Below, piece by piece: positions 17,764 through 28,989 of a DNA stretch of 64,000 nt. Below the pieces are notes generated by a model. It ran no database searches, was not told the DNA's origin, and saw nothing but the letters and a program-made list of their open reading frames with translations. Location: NCBI RefSeq assembly GCF_023674465.1, contig NZ_CP098400.1:1640801-1704800 (forward strand), read 5' to 3'. How positions within the stretch are numbered: position 1 is the stretch's first letter; every line of letters begins with the position of its first letter. The position numbers and the translations under genes were made by a program. Source of the DNA: Xiashengella succiniciproducens (GTDB lineage: Bacteria > Bacteroidota > Bacteroidia > Bacteroidales > Marinilabiliaceae).

Positions 17764-19188
17764 TTAGGGTTGGAGCATAGGATATGAAGCCAACTGATGG
17801 TAAATCTGGAATGCACTTTTACCGGCTTTTATATTCACCTTCACTTCTTCAGATGTTAGCTTTCCAAATGAGTCCTGTTGCTCTAATGTCAGAACCTGTT
17901 CACCTTCCGGCATGCTAACCCTTGTGTAATACAATGAATAGGGAAGAGACTGCCAGTTACGAGTATCAGCCTTTTCTGTCATGGCATTTACAATACTGAC
18001 TATTGCACCAAGATTATCATTCTCCTTACGGGCAACATATTCCATAGCCTGTTTGGTAGCAATCCTTAGCAGGTTATTTCCAATCTCCCTCAGCATTCTG
18101 TCCCTAAGTGACTGGAAGGCTATCTTATTTATATTTTCAGCCATTTCAAGTTTATGACTTTCCCCGTTGTAGTTTAATTGGGCTCCTACATATACAGGGG
18201 GGCGCTCTACGTATTTAGGAAAGGCAACACGAATAACTGATAAGTCCTTAAGCTGTGACTGTGTTGAAGACGACACACTGCTTAGAGTTATTGGATAGCT
18301 GAAATTAAGTTCCTCGCTGCCAAAGAGCAACAGACCGTCCTTGTAGCCCATGTTTGTCAGGTTGAGACTCCATTCTGCCTTAACGGGACCCAATCCGTTC
18401 ATCCAGATATAGACAAGGTCACCTTGTCCATCCTTCATTTCCGGGGTCTTTAAGGCATACTTCTCCTCATAGAATCTAACCTCACTGTTGAAACCAACCT
18501 TCTTGGCACAATAGAGCAGATCCAGTTTCAGCTGTAGTGGAGGAGTAACTCCAAAGAGCTCATTGTAATCACTCTCATAAATCTCCAGAGCATTGCGATA
18601 GGCAATAAAAGCATTGTTGTAGTCACCTGCTGCCTGATAGATCATACCCATCAGGTTGTGGGCAAAAGCATCGCGGGTATAGCGGCTCTTGTTTTCCTTG
18701 TATTTTTCGTTAAACTGCATCAGGCGGATATCTATCCTCCGGCATTCCACAAGTGCACTTTCATAATCATTCATCGCAATGAAGTTGAAAGCCTTGTAAA
18801 AATGGATCATGATGGATTCAAAATCCTCCGGTTTATATGGCCTGGCCATGGGGTTGGTAACGAGGGCCAATGCTTCTGTACCAAAGCTCTTGCTGTAATC
18901 TTCGATGTAATAATCGGCCTTGTTGAAGTACTCATTACTTGCTTCATGCTCGCCCAGCATGAAGTGAACCAGGCCACGGTTCATGAAATAGAGAACCCTG
19001 TGGTTGTCCTCGGCCCATTTTTTATCCTTCTCCAGTTCCTTGTATGCAGCCTGAAAATCTCCAGCAGCAATCTTCTCCTGGAGAATAGCAGTTTTTTGAT
19101 AAAATGTGGCACAGGAACTTAAAAGCAGCGTTATCCCTGCGGATAACGCTACCTGTCTTGCTCTACTTAATGAAAACCGAGAACGCAT
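17764..19188 (-). CDS. COG3014-type TPR lipoprotein
   Basis: The 474-residue precursor has a lipoprotein signal peptide ending LLLSSC25ATF, with C25 as the lipidated cysteine. The body contains tetratricopeptide-like helical repeats (about 30-230: the LYFMNRGLVHFMLGEHEAS and AHNLMGMIYQAAGDYNNA regions), followed by a beta-rich C-terminal part (about 250-470). This layout matches the COG3014 group. It lies five bases downstream of an LpoB-like gene. LpoB-type lipoproteins activate penicillin-binding proteins, so this protein may work with it at the envelope, but that is inference from context. It is probably anchored in the outer membrane facing the periplasm. Confidence 0.75.
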   Translation of the reverse strand: MRSRFSLSRARQVALSAGITLLLSSCATFYQKTAILQEKIAAGDFQAAYKELEKDKKWAEDNHRVLYFMNRGLVHFMLGEHEASNEYFNKADYYIEDYSKSFGTEALALVTNPMARPYKPEDFESIMIHFYKAFNFIAMNDYESALVECRRIDIRLMQFNEKYKENKSRYTRDAFAHNLMGMIYQAAGDYNNAFIAYRNALEIYESDYNELFGVTPPLQLKLDLLYCAKKVGFNSEVRFYEEKYALKTPEMKDGQGDLVYIWMNGLGPVKAEWSLNLTNMGYKDGLLLFGSEELNFSYPITLSSVSSSTQSQLKDLSVIRVAFPKYVERPPVYVGAQLNYNGESHKLEMAENINKIAFQSLRDRMLREIGNNLLRIATKQAMEYVARKENDNLGAIVSIVNAMTEKADTRNWQSLPYSLYYTRVSMPEGEQVLTLEQQDSFGKLTSEEVKVNIKAGKSAFQIYHQLASYPMLQP

Positions 19189-19193
19189 GAAAA

Positions 19194-19778
19194 TCAGTTA
19201 GTAATATATTTGCGAATCCTCTTGTCACCAATCCAAACAACTTCACTAGATTCGATATCAGTAAGTTCCAGATTTACCTGATAATAAGTTACTTTTTCTT
19301 TTTTGTAGCTGTCAACTATTGAGTTAATATCACCATTAAGCATGTAGTCAGCACCAAGTTCCTGCCCCCAACGCTTGGCAGTTTCAATAGAAGCAAAATC
19401 TTGTTGTGAAGCACGCTCACGACGTAGTTCTTCTCTCTTCTCTCCGGCCTGTACCAGACGAACCCTACCGCTATTGATGAAAGCGCGTTCAACGTCTTTA
19501 ATAAAGGTTTCAGCATTGATGTGTTCGTGTGACTTGTTATAAACCAGACCAACGATTACAACAGGTCTTTCACCTGTCTTTCTTACATGCTGATCGAGCC
19601 ATCCTGCATTAAGAATCTGGTCAACCATAGCTTCAGCCGTCATCCTGGAGTCAGAATCATTCCAGCGTCCACTCAAATCAATTGTCTCCTCTGTGCCTAT
19701 ACGCTCTACGCTGTGCGACTTGCAGCCTTGCAGGCCAAATCCCAAAACCAGCACTGTTGCAATAAGTAAATGCTTCAT
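19194..19778 (-). CDS. LpoB-like penicillin-binding protein activator lipoprotein
   Basis: The 194-residue precursor has a lipobox LGFGLQGC19KS and then a domain matching the LpoB fold: VVIVGLVYNKSHEHIN, IDLSGRWNDSDS near the start, and AKRWGQELGADYMLNGDI, where LpoB homologues read similarly. In gammaproteobacteria LpoB reaches through the peptidoglycan to stimulate PBP1b. Bacteroidota homologues are usually found, as here, just before a COG3014 lipoprotein, and their partner PBP is not established. The two genes are separated by five bases and should form one operon. Confidence 0.8.
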   Translation of the reverse strand: MKHLLIATVLVLGFGLQGCKSHSVERIGTEETIDLSGRWNDSDSRMTAEAMVDQILNAGWLDQHVRKTGERPVVIVGLVYNKSHEHINAETFIKDVERAFINSGRVRLVQAGEKREELRRERASQQDFASIETAKRWGQELGADYMLNGDINSIVDSYKKEKVTYYQVNLELTDIESSEVVWIGDKRIRKYITN

Positions 19779-19847
19779 ATTAAGAATGTTTGGTTAATAC
19801 ACTTATTATTAATTCAGACGATTTAGATTCAAAACTTATACCAAAGT

Positions 19848-20393
19848 TTAGGCATTTTGGTTATTCAAATTGCCCAAATAATGCTTTAATTCTTTCAGAA
19901 GTCTTTCAGTTCCCCCTTCCTTTAATTCTATCATGAAGTCCAATACATGATCATAATAACCAGATCTTCCGGCTTTAAAGCCGGAAAGAGACATGGCTGC
20001 AAGCCACTCAATGGGGGTATGGTTGGAATTATCCAAAACAAGCAGGATATCGAATTTTTTTTCAATAAAGGCATCAAAATACTCACCTTTGGGTCGGAAC
20101 AAGAAGTCGCATTCATTGGGTGTGAAAAAATACCATGACTTGTCGCTAATGTAGTCATGCGGCACCTTTTTTACACTATAATAGCCTATAGCACTTAATT
20201 CCTTAACACCAGGTAATTCCTTTAATAATGCCTTTATCAGGCTGACATCTTCCTTTTTGTTTGCATCGAATATAATGCCCAGACTTGAGGCCTGGTTCAG
20301 ACCCCTGGCAACAACCTTTCTGTTACGCTTCTTAATGCGCTTCTTAAGAATACTCTTGCAAATCTTAGTTCTACATCCTTCAAATAATATCAT
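19848..20393 (-). CDS. DUF6913 family protein
   Basis: The 181-residue protein starts with a very basic segment (about 10-30: KSILKKRIKKRNRK) and continues with a mixed alpha/beta region containing LGIIFDA, KSWYFFTPNECDF and FDILLVLDNSNHTPIEWLAA. This is the DUF6913 family of Bacteroidota, of unknown function; the basic start might contact nucleic acid. It is 12 bases upstream of the ligA stop-to-start order on the same strand (ligA is transcribed first, this gene second), so the two are probably cotranscribed. Confidence 0.7.
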   Translation of the reverse strand: MILFEGCRTKICKSILKKRIKKRNRKVVARGLNQASSLGIIFDANKKEDVSLIKALLKELPGVKELSAIGYYSVKKVPHDYISDKSWYFFTPNECDFLFRPKGEYFDAFIEKKFDILLVLDNSNHTPIEWLAAMSLSGFKAGRSGYYDHVLDFMIELKEGGTERLLKELKHYLGNLNNQNA

Positions 20394-20405
20394 TTGAAAT
20401 AATCT

Positions 20406-22448
<2,043 letters not shown>

Positions 22449-22483
22449 TCATTTTATAGGAGATTAGGCCGGATAGCTAAGGT

Positions 22484-22738
22484 TTATTTGTGCCCAGACT
22501 CCGGGACTCTACCGGATTTACTGCTTATCCAGTTTCTTATCAGTTCTGAAAATGGTTTTATCAATGTTGATGTAAATAAAGCAAAAAGACGTGTAGACCT
22601 GAGACTGCCTTCAAGCTCTAACAAGGTCATATCCAGCCTTGTCTTTGTAAGACGAAGCTCAAGAGATAGTCTGTATTTCTCTTCTCTTAACTCCCTGAAA
22701 GAAGAGATTCTGCTGTAGTGATCCGCCTTTCTACTCAT
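22484..22738 (-). CDS. Small charged protein linked to the holin-like gene
   Basis: An 84-residue frame starts at an ATG (22738) that overlaps the stop of the preceding gene (ATGAGTAG). The product is rich in Arg, Leu and Ser and probably mostly helical, with a central coiled-coil-like stretch (RLSLELRLTKTRLDMTLLEL). I do not recognise a family. It is the third gene of a compact set with a YtxH protein and a holin-like membrane protein, an arrangement I know from other Bacteroidota, and it probably shares their envelope role. Confidence 0.55.
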   Translation of the reverse strand: MSRKADHYSRISSFRELREEKYRLSLELRLTKTRLDMTLLELEGSLRSTRLFALFTSTLIKPFSELIRNWISSKSGRVPESGHK

Positions 22739-23093
22739 TTTTGTCAGATTCAAAGAACAACTTAATAAAGCTCCTGATTACCGGTCGTTCTACAAGATAG
22801 GACCGGAATATGTAAAGCAGGAAAGCTAGTAATAGGTAAAAGCCTGCAATAATAAGAAATCCCAAAGCATTGGAATGCAGCAGTTCACCAATATAAAAAC
22901 CACCCGCCAGTGAAAGGAACATCAGGAAAAGCAGCAGGAAATACATCAGTCCCAGCTTTACAATAATTGAGGAAGTACATTTTGACAGTCTCTCAACCAG
23001 TTCTAGTTTAAGGAGTTCGATGCGCTTACCAACATAGTCTTCCAGTTCCTTTCTGATTCCTGACAGATGTTCACTAAATATATTCTGAAACAT
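22731..23093 (-). CDS. Phage-holin-family membrane protein (DUF1469/Holin-X type)
   Basis: The 120-residue protein has an amphipathic start (about 1-40, SGIRKELEDYVGKRIELLKLELVERL), then two membrane helices (about 45-70 and 77-97), then a short charged tail. This matches the putative actinobacterial Holin-X / DUF1469 group, which despite its name is widespread in non-phage chromosomal contexts. It lies between a YtxH gene and a small helical protein gene. Function is unknown; no phage genes are nearby. Confidence 0.75.
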   Translation of the reverse strand: MFQNIFSEHLSGIRKELEDYVGKRIELLKLELVERLSKCTSSIIVKLGLMYFLLLFLMFLSLAGGFYIGELLHSNALGFLIIAGFYLLLAFLLYIFRSYLVERPVIRSFIKLFFESDKNE

Positions 23094-23122
23094 GGTTGAT
23101 AAATAAATGAGTGAATACCAGT

Positions 23123-23386
23123 TTAATGCTTTGCGTATTCAGCTCTTAGTTTTGAAATTTTCTTTTCTATGTCATCAATACTTTTTTTAACCTCGTCCTT
23201 GATTTCCACACCTTTTTCACGCAGTGTGGAACCGAGGGCCTCTAGTTCTCCTTCAAGTTCGCTTATTTTCTTCTTCAGTGCCTTGCGTGTTTCTTCTCCG
23301 CTTTGGGGAGCATATAACAGGGCAAGAGCAGCTCCTATGGCGGCTCCGGCCAGTATTCCACCTAAAAATGAACCTGCAGATTTCAT
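23123..23386 (-). CDS. YtxH domain protein
   Basis: The 87-residue product starts at the ATG at 23386. It has one glycine-rich membrane segment (SFLGGILAGAAIGAALALLYAP) followed by GEETRKALKKKISELEGELEAL and a long charged coiled coil. This is the classic YtxH (Gsp13-like) architecture, often stress-linked in Firmicutes and of unknown mechanism. A longer upstream frame has no homology. It is the first gene of a three-gene set. Confidence 0.8.
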   Translation of the reverse strand: MKSAGSFLGGILAGAAIGAALALLYAPQSGEETRKALKKKISELEGELEALGSTLREKGVEIKDEVKKSIDDIEKKISKLRAEYAKH

Positions 23387-23555
23387 AGCTATGAATTTTA
23401 AAGTGTGAGACTTGTTGCCAATGGCATGATTTTTATGAATAAATATAAGCCATCCAAGTACCGGATGCAAATATTTCAGCTTAGGGAAATATTGGGATAC
23501 ATGGATTTCTCTGCGGTACTTTTTTCTTATATTTACCATATAATACAAAGGTTTT

Positions 23556-25778
23556 ATGGCTGCAATTCTCGAGAGTATACCAATTAGCGACAGGGTAGAG
23601 ATACTTAAATGCTACAGAAATCTGTTGCGTGCAAGTTCTTCTATACTTACCTGGAAGGATATCAAACAGATAAGGGAAGCTATAGAACTTTCCATGCAGA
23701 AAACCGGTTTTGAGAGACACCCATCAGGAAAATTGGTACTAGTACATTCCCTTGAAGTTGCCCGGGTTACTGTAGAGGAGATGGGACTTGGCAAAACATC
23801 TCTGATTTGTGCATTGCTGTACGAACTCGTAAGGAATTCCGAGACTACCATAGAGGAAATCGAAAAGAGGTTTGGCAAGGTTGAGGCCAATATAATGGAT
23901 GGTCTTATCAAGGTTTACGACCTATATCGCACAAGTTCTTCAATTCAGTCTGAAAATTTCCGTAAACTCTTGCTGATGTTTGCCAAGGATATTAGGGTAG
24001 TCCTGATTATCATAGCAGACAGATTGATTACTATGCGTTCCCTTGGAAAACATAGTCTTGAGGAACAACTTTCAATTTCAGCAGAGGTTTCCTATTTGTA
24101 TGCACCGATGGCCCACAGGCTTGGACTTTATACTATTAAATCTGAGCTTGAGGACCTTGTGATGAAGTATACCGAAAGGGATATTTATAAGTTTATCGCC
24201 AAGAAACTTAACGAGACAAAGAGGGAAAGGGACAGGTATATCAAGGAGTTTATTGAGCCTCTGAAAGAGGAGCTTAACAAGCATGATTTAAAGTTTGAAA
24301 TTAAGGGCAGAACCAAGACCATCAACTCCATCTACAATAAGATGAAGAAGCAGAATGTGGAGTTTGAACAGGTCTATGATTTGTTTGCTATCAGGGTAAT
24401 TCTAGACAGTGAACTAAAAAATGAAAAGGCTGACTGCTGGAAAGTTTATTCAATAGTAGCTGATATGTACCAGCCTAATCCGCGAAGGATGAGGGACTGG
24501 CTTACTGTTCCCAAGAGTAATGGTTATGAGTCTTTGCACACTACGGTTCTGGGACCACAAAACAAATGGGTGGAGGTTCAGATCCGTACAAAGCGCATGG
24601 ATGAAATTGCAGAAAAGGGTTTGGCTGCTCACTGGAAGTATAAGGGTATCAGGGGTGAAAGCGGACTTGACGAGTGGCTCACAAGCGTTCGTGAAATACT
24701 TGAAAATCCGGAGCTTAATGCTGTTGACCTGATAGATGACTTTAAGTTAAATCTTTACGATGATGAAGTGTTCGTTTTCACCCCAAAAGGGGATCTGATA
24801 CGAATGCCCAAGGGAGCAACTGTACTTGATTTTGCTTTTAATATCCATTCAGAGATAGGTAAGAAATGCGTGGGGGCAAGGGTAAATTCAAAGAATGTTC
24901 AGATCAAGTACCAACTCCAGAATGGTGATCACATTGAAATTCTGACATCCTCAACCCAGGCTCCAAAGCAGGATTGGCTTAATATAGTTGCTACAGCAAG
25001 GGCAAAAACTAAGCTGAAACAGGCTCTCAGGGAACAGTTGTACAAAGAGGCTGAGATAGGAAGGGAAACGTTGATAAGGAGGCTGAAGAACTGGAAACTT
25101 GAGCTAAATGATCAACTTATTGGTCAACTGGTCAAGAATTTCCGTTATAAGACTGTTCATGACATGTTTCGTGACATAGCTCTTGAAAAACTCGATGTTG
25201 TAGCAATCAGAGAGTTTATTCAGGCTCAGCAAAAAAAGGAAAGCACAGAGGCTGCCACTCCAGGCGTAAGAAGTGCTGAGAATTTTGTTGCTGCTGCAAA
25301 AGAAGAGACTGAAACAGCAGATGGAGAGGTATTGCTTATTGATAAAAACCTGACAAATGTCGATTACAAGTTGGCAAAATGCTGTAATCCAATTTTTGGT
25401 GACGATATTTTTGGCTTTGTAGGTGTATCCGGAGGGATTAAAATACACAGGACAACCTGTCCTAATGCTACAGAGCTACGCAATAAGTACGCTTATAGAA
25501 TTGTAAAAGCGCAGTGGACAGGAGAAGCCGGAAGTGGCAATTATCTTGCTGCTATCAAGGTTGTCGGAGAAGATGATATCGGCATCATCAGCAATATCTC
25601 ATCAATTATTTCTAAGGAAACCAGAGTCAAATTGCGTTCTATTACAGTAGAAAGCAATGAAGGTTTATTTGAAGGAGCAGTTTCGGTATTTGTAAGTAAT
25701 AGTCTGATATTAAACAGTCTGATAAAAAAGATAAGGGCTATTAAAGGTGTCCTGTCAGTATCCCGTATCGATGGTTAG
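23556..25778 (+). CDS. RelA/SpoT-family (p)ppGpp synthetase with degenerate hydrolase domain
   Basis: The 740-residue long RSH protein makes the stringent-response alarmone. Order: a degenerate HD domain (about 50-180), a synthetase domain (about 220-360: KGRTKTINSIYNKM, YDLFAIRV, SNGYESLHTTV, VEVQIRT), a TGS domain (about 395-460), a helical region, a conserved-cysteine domain (about 610-650) and a C-terminal ACT domain (about 665-740). In the hydrolase part the LLHD and ED positions read LLYE and RN, so hydrolysis is probably lost. The specificity motif is RMRD, closer to the RxKD of bifunctional Rel than to the acidic motif of RelA. Another RSH elsewhere should supply hydrolase activity. 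Confidence 0.88.
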   Translation: MAAILESIPISDRVEILKCYRNLLRASSSILTWKDIKQIREAIELSMQKTGFERHPSGKLVLVHSLEVARVTVEEMGLGKTSLICALLYELVRNSETTIEEIEKRFGKVEANIMDGLIKVYDLYRTSSSIQSENFRKLLLMFAKDIRVVLIIIADRLITMRSLGKHSLEEQLSISAEVSYLYAPMAHRLGLYTIKSELEDLVMKYTERDIYKFIAKKLNETKRERDRYIKEFIEPLKEELNKHDLKFEIKGRTKTINSIYNKMKKQNVEFEQVYDLFAIRVILDSELKNEKADCWKVYSIVADMYQPNPRRMRDWLTVPKSNGYESLHTTVLGPQNKWVEVQIRTKRMDEIAEKGLAAHWKYKGIRGESGLDEWLTSVREILENPELNAVDLIDDFKLNLYDDEVFVFTPKGDLIRMPKGATVLDFAFNIHSEIGKKCVGARVNSKNVQIKYQLQNGDHIEILTSSTQAPKQDWLNIVATARAKTKLKQALREQLYKEAEIGRETLIRRLKNWKLELNDQLIGQLVKNFRYKTVHDMFRDIALEKLDVVAIREFIQAQQKKESTEAATPGVRSAENFVAAAKEETETADGEVLLIDKNLTNVDYKLAKCCNPIFGDDIFGFVGVSGGIKIHRTTCPNATELRNKYAYRIVKAQWTGEAGSGNYLAAIKVVGEDDIGIISNISSIISKETRVKLRSITVESNEGLFEGAVSVFVSNSLILNSLIKKIRAIKGVLSVSRIDG

Positions 25779-25868
25779 TTTACTTGACGGATTTGTGGTG
25801 GGATAGCTGTTTTTGTTGTATATTTAATAAAGATCAGGCGACTGATCCGTAACCTAAAATATACGGCC

Positions 25869-27002
25869 ATGGAAGAGAAAATTATTACCCTGGTGACCAG
25901 CAGCTTCCAACATGCTCAGGTCCTCAAGAATATTCTTGAAACAGAGGGGATTGAATGTTTCCTTCAGAATGTGAACGTTATTGAGGGAGCTGTCAATATG
26001 GGAGTCAAGGTTAGGATTAAGGAATCAGACCTTGAAGCTGCCATAAAGATAATTGAGAGTATCGAGGAGAGTGGTATTGACAGGTTTAGAGAGAAAAAGG
26101 GGGGAAGACCCCAAAAGCCAAGGATTCTGCTACCTGTTGATTTCAGCGATTATTCAGATAAAGCAGCAGATTTTGCCCTCGAATGGGCTGCAAGACTAAA
26201 TGCTGAGATTACTGTTCTGAATGTCTACTTCAACCCGATAATCAATACCCTGCCTTTTTCAGAAGCTTATATCTACGATGCCAACCTGGATCAGATGCTT
26301 GCTGATACCGAGGAACAAGCAAAAGCTGACATGAAGGAGTTTATTGCCCGCTTCAAGGAGAGAGCCAGCAAAGCAGGAGCTGACTTACAGATTAAGCATA
26401 AACTTGTAAGGGGTGTAGCAGAGGATGAAATAGTACGGTTTAGTGATGAGTATAAGCCTACTTTGATAATACTGGGAACAAGGGGAAAGGACAGGAAGGC
26501 TGCCGACCTTATCGGTAGCGTGACTGCAGAGGTTATGGAGTTGGCCAGAGTTCCCGTTCTTGCAGTTCCCGAAGACTTCAATTTCCAAGGCATAGACCAT
26601 ATCAAAAACGTGCTTTATGCTACCAATTTTGAGGAGTCCGACTTTGTAGCCCTCAACAAACTTGAAAGAATAGTAAAGCCGCTTGACGTAACTATTCACT
26701 TTGTACATGTTGGTCCAGATGCAGGAAGTACCTGGACTAAGGTTAAGCTTGAGGGCTTAAGGAATTACATGAAGGATCGCTTCCCAAACTCATCAATAGT
26801 ATGTGATTATATTGAGAGCGAGGATTTCTGGATTGGACTCGAATCCTATATCAGGAAGAAAAAGATTGACATAATTAGTCTGACAGCCAGGAGGAGGAAC
26901 CTGCTAACCCGTCTTTTTAACCCTTCTGTTGCCAAGCGCATGCTGTTTCATACAAATACACCTATGCTTGTATTTCATCAGAGGACTATTATTACCTCTT
27001 AG
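25869..27002 (+). CDS. DUF2007-UspA-UspA fusion, universal stress protein
   Basis: The 377-residue protein joins three domains. Residues 1-70 (KIITLVTSSFQHAQVLKNIL) form a DUF2007 putative signal-transducing domain. Residues about 83-235 form one UspA fold with RILLPVDFSDYSDKA and a nucleotide-loop segment GTRGKDR-GSVTAEV. Residues about 245-375 form a second, more divergent Usp fold. Tandem UspA proteins sense stress or bind ATP. The added DUF2007 module, normally a stand-alone protein, suggests a composite regulator. It follows the alarmone synthetase by 90 bases; a link with the stringent response is inference only. Confidence 0.8.
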   Translation: MEEKIITLVTSSFQHAQVLKNILETEGIECFLQNVNVIEGAVNMGVKVRIKESDLEAAIKIIESIEESGIDRFREKKGGRPQKPRILLPVDFSDYSDKAADFALEWAARLNAEITVLNVYFNPIINTLPFSEAYIYDANLDQMLADTEEQAKADMKEFIARFKERASKAGADLQIKHKLVRGVAEDEIVRFSDEYKPTLIILGTRGKDRKAADLIGSVTAEVMELARVPVLAVPEDFNFQGIDHIKNVLYATNFEESDFVALNKLERIVKPLDVTIHFVHVGPDAGSTWTKVKLEGLRNYMKDRFPNSSIVCDYIESEDFWIGLESYIRKKKIDIISLTARRRNLLTRLFNPSVAKRMLFHTNTPMLVFHQRTIITS

Positions 27003-27129
27003 TTTTATCATTTCAGAGGCACAAATGGCATTTCATCTTTTGCAGTCTAATAACAACTGCGACTAAAGTGCGGATAAACCGGTTTGCTGACCGGCAGGAT
27101 ATTGAATTGAAATGCCGAAATAAGTAAAA

Positions 27130-27801
27130 ATGGAATTCAGAATCGTTGGAAGTCATCAGAAACCGGAGCAAAGGAGGATAATGCATAGCCTTATCTTTCC
27201 ATTTTTCATCGTAATGCTGATGTTTTCAACTCAGGTCTTTTCATCACTGGAAAACTGGAACTTAAACTTCCTGGGGGTTAGGCCACGTACAATAGACGGA
27301 CTGCGGGGCATATTGCTGTCTCCCTTCGTTCATTCAGGCTGGAAACACCTCTTTAGTAATATTACGGCCTTTATGGTGTTATCAGTAACCTTCTTCTATT
27401 TCTACAGGGAAATAGCCTATAAGGTCTTTGTGTTGATTTATCTGATGTCAGGTATTTTGCTTTGGTGTGGTGGTCGTGAAGCCTGGCATATTGGTGCCAG
27501 TGGACTTATTTATGGATTGGCGTCCTTTCTTTTTATCAGTGGCGTAATTAGGAAGCATATACCTCTGATGGCAGTATCCCTAATCGTAGTATTCCTGTAT
27601 GGCAGTCTTTTCTGGGGTATGTTGCCATTATCATATGAAATGGAGCTTTCCTGGGAGGGGCATCTATGGGGCTTTGTTGCCGGTTTTATAAATGCTTTAA
27701 TGTTCAGACATGAAGGACCTCAGCGGCCACCAGAACCTTTTGTAGATGATGAAGATGAAAATGAATCAGGAGTGGTGGCAGAAGAGGAGGAGAGAGAATA
27801 A
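27130..27801 (+). CDS. Rhomboid-family intramembrane serine protease
   Basis: The 223-residue protein has six predicted membrane helices and the rhomboid motifs: an HSGWKHLFSN segment near the second helix, the catalytic GAS124GL serine motif, and H178 in GHLWGFVAGF, which completes the Ser-His dyad. A charged, acidic tail (about 198-223) faces the cytoplasm. Rhomboids cleave single-pass membrane proteins inside the bilayer; substrates in Bacteroidota are largely unknown. A strong bidirectional terminator follows directly. Confidence 0.87.
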   Translation: MEFRIVGSHQKPEQRRIMHSLIFPFFIVMLMFSTQVFSSLENWNLNFLGVRPRTIDGLRGILLSPFVHSGWKHLFSNITAFMVLSVTFFYFYREIAYKVFVLIYLMSGILLWCGGREAWHIGASGLIYGLASFLFISGVIRKHIPLMAVSLIVVFLYGSLFWGMLPLSYEMELSWEGHLWGFVAGFINALMFRHEGPQRPPEPFVDDEDENESGVVAEEEERE

Positions 27802-27835
27802 AAAACAGGCTGACTTCCTCAAGTCAGCCTGTTTT
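27802..27835. terminator. Bidirectional intrinsic terminator after the rhomboid gene
   Basis: A perfect 15-bp stem (27802-27816 with 27821-27835) closes on a CCTC loop, with an A4 start and T4 end. It sits directly between the convergent rhomboid gene and chemoreceptor remnant and can serve both. Confidence 0.9.
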
Positions 27836-27859
27836 ATCTAAATAATGTATAATCAGTTA

Positions 27860-28989
27860 TTAGCCTACTTTGAAATATTCCAGTACACTCTTTAAAGCTT
27901 GTGCAAACTCGTTCAGATTTCTTGCATTTGCGGCAACCTGTTCTGCAGCAGCTGCATTCTTACTATGTTCAGCAAGCTTTCTAACCTCAGCTGCAACTAC
28001 AGCAAATCCTCTTCAACAGCAGAAGCCTGTTCATTTGAACCCTCCGATAATTGCTCTGAGGTACTGCTGAGTTCCAGACTTGCTTCATTTACCTTATCTG
28101 CACCGAGAAGGGTGGTATTTACGACTTCAGTAAGGTTTTGGATCATAGCCTTCATACCGTTGAAAAGCATGCCAATCTCATCCTTACGTTGCAGATAATG
28201 TTCCGGAAGTTCGGTTCTCAGATCACCTGAAGCAAGATCAGAGAAATGATGTATAGCACCGTAGAGTGGTTTTCTGATGCTTTGGCTAAGTGTTATAATT
28301 AGAAAGGTTACAAGGATTACTAGGATAATAGTAGCCACTATGGCAACATTAGTAACAAAACTACTTCTTTGTTTAACATAAACATATGCCTCTTCAGCTT
28401 CCGCCAGACTAAACTCTGTAAGTCTGTCAAGTGAGGTTCGCATCTTATTAAGCTCTGCATTGTATTCATTTTCAAGAATATCCAAAGCTTCATAATACTT
28501 TCCACTCTCTATTAAGCTGATAGCGTCTTCGGTAAGTTCTCCAATACGGCCATATCCCTCGAAAAAATCAGCACGGACAGGATTCAATTCAGGATGTAAG
28601 GTCAGGTGAGAAATCGAATCAAACTTCGAATACCTTTCCAGGACTTGGTTGTAATTCAACCTGGCATCTTCAATCAAACGAGCTTCCCTTTCCTTATCGC
28701 CACTACCGGCAAATAAGATGGCTTGATTTAGAGCAAGGACACTTTGATAAGCATCACGGTCGGCTTCAATTAGGTTTTCTGTACCCGTGAAATTTATAGA
28801 GTAGATTTGATCAACGTTTTTGATAACGTCTGTAAAACTGTAGGAGCTGTAAAACATCCTTGCCTCTTGGAGAACCATAACAATAACAAAGACAAAGATA
28901 ATCCGGATATGGATTTTTACATCATAGGGGAAAAGCGGATCTTTCTCATATAACGAAGTTACAAGCAAGCCTATTAGACGACACAACAA
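27860..28989 (-). pseudogene. Methyl-accepting chemotaxis receptor, internally deleted and frameshifted
   Basis: The main frame (to 27997) gives a start with a membrane helix (about 28-45), a periplasmic four-helix sensor (about 50-205), a second membrane helix (about 212-235), a HAMP domain (about 236-290) and the first signalling helix, ending NEQASAVEE then a stop. The other frame resumes at once with FAVVAAEVRKLAEHSK and ends EYFKVG at 27860. Compared with intact receptors, the stretch between EE and GFAVVAAEV, including the CheA-contacting tip, is missing and the frame is broken. A second stretch after LAEHSK is also gone. No good start codon precedes the first helix. It cannot signal and is a decaying gene beside the island. 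Confidence 0.85.

Noticed and set aside
22731-23386. Phage lysis cassette (holin-like gene)
   Set aside because: No endolysin or other phage genes are nearby; this holin-like/YtxH pairing is a chromosomal feature of many Bacteroidota.
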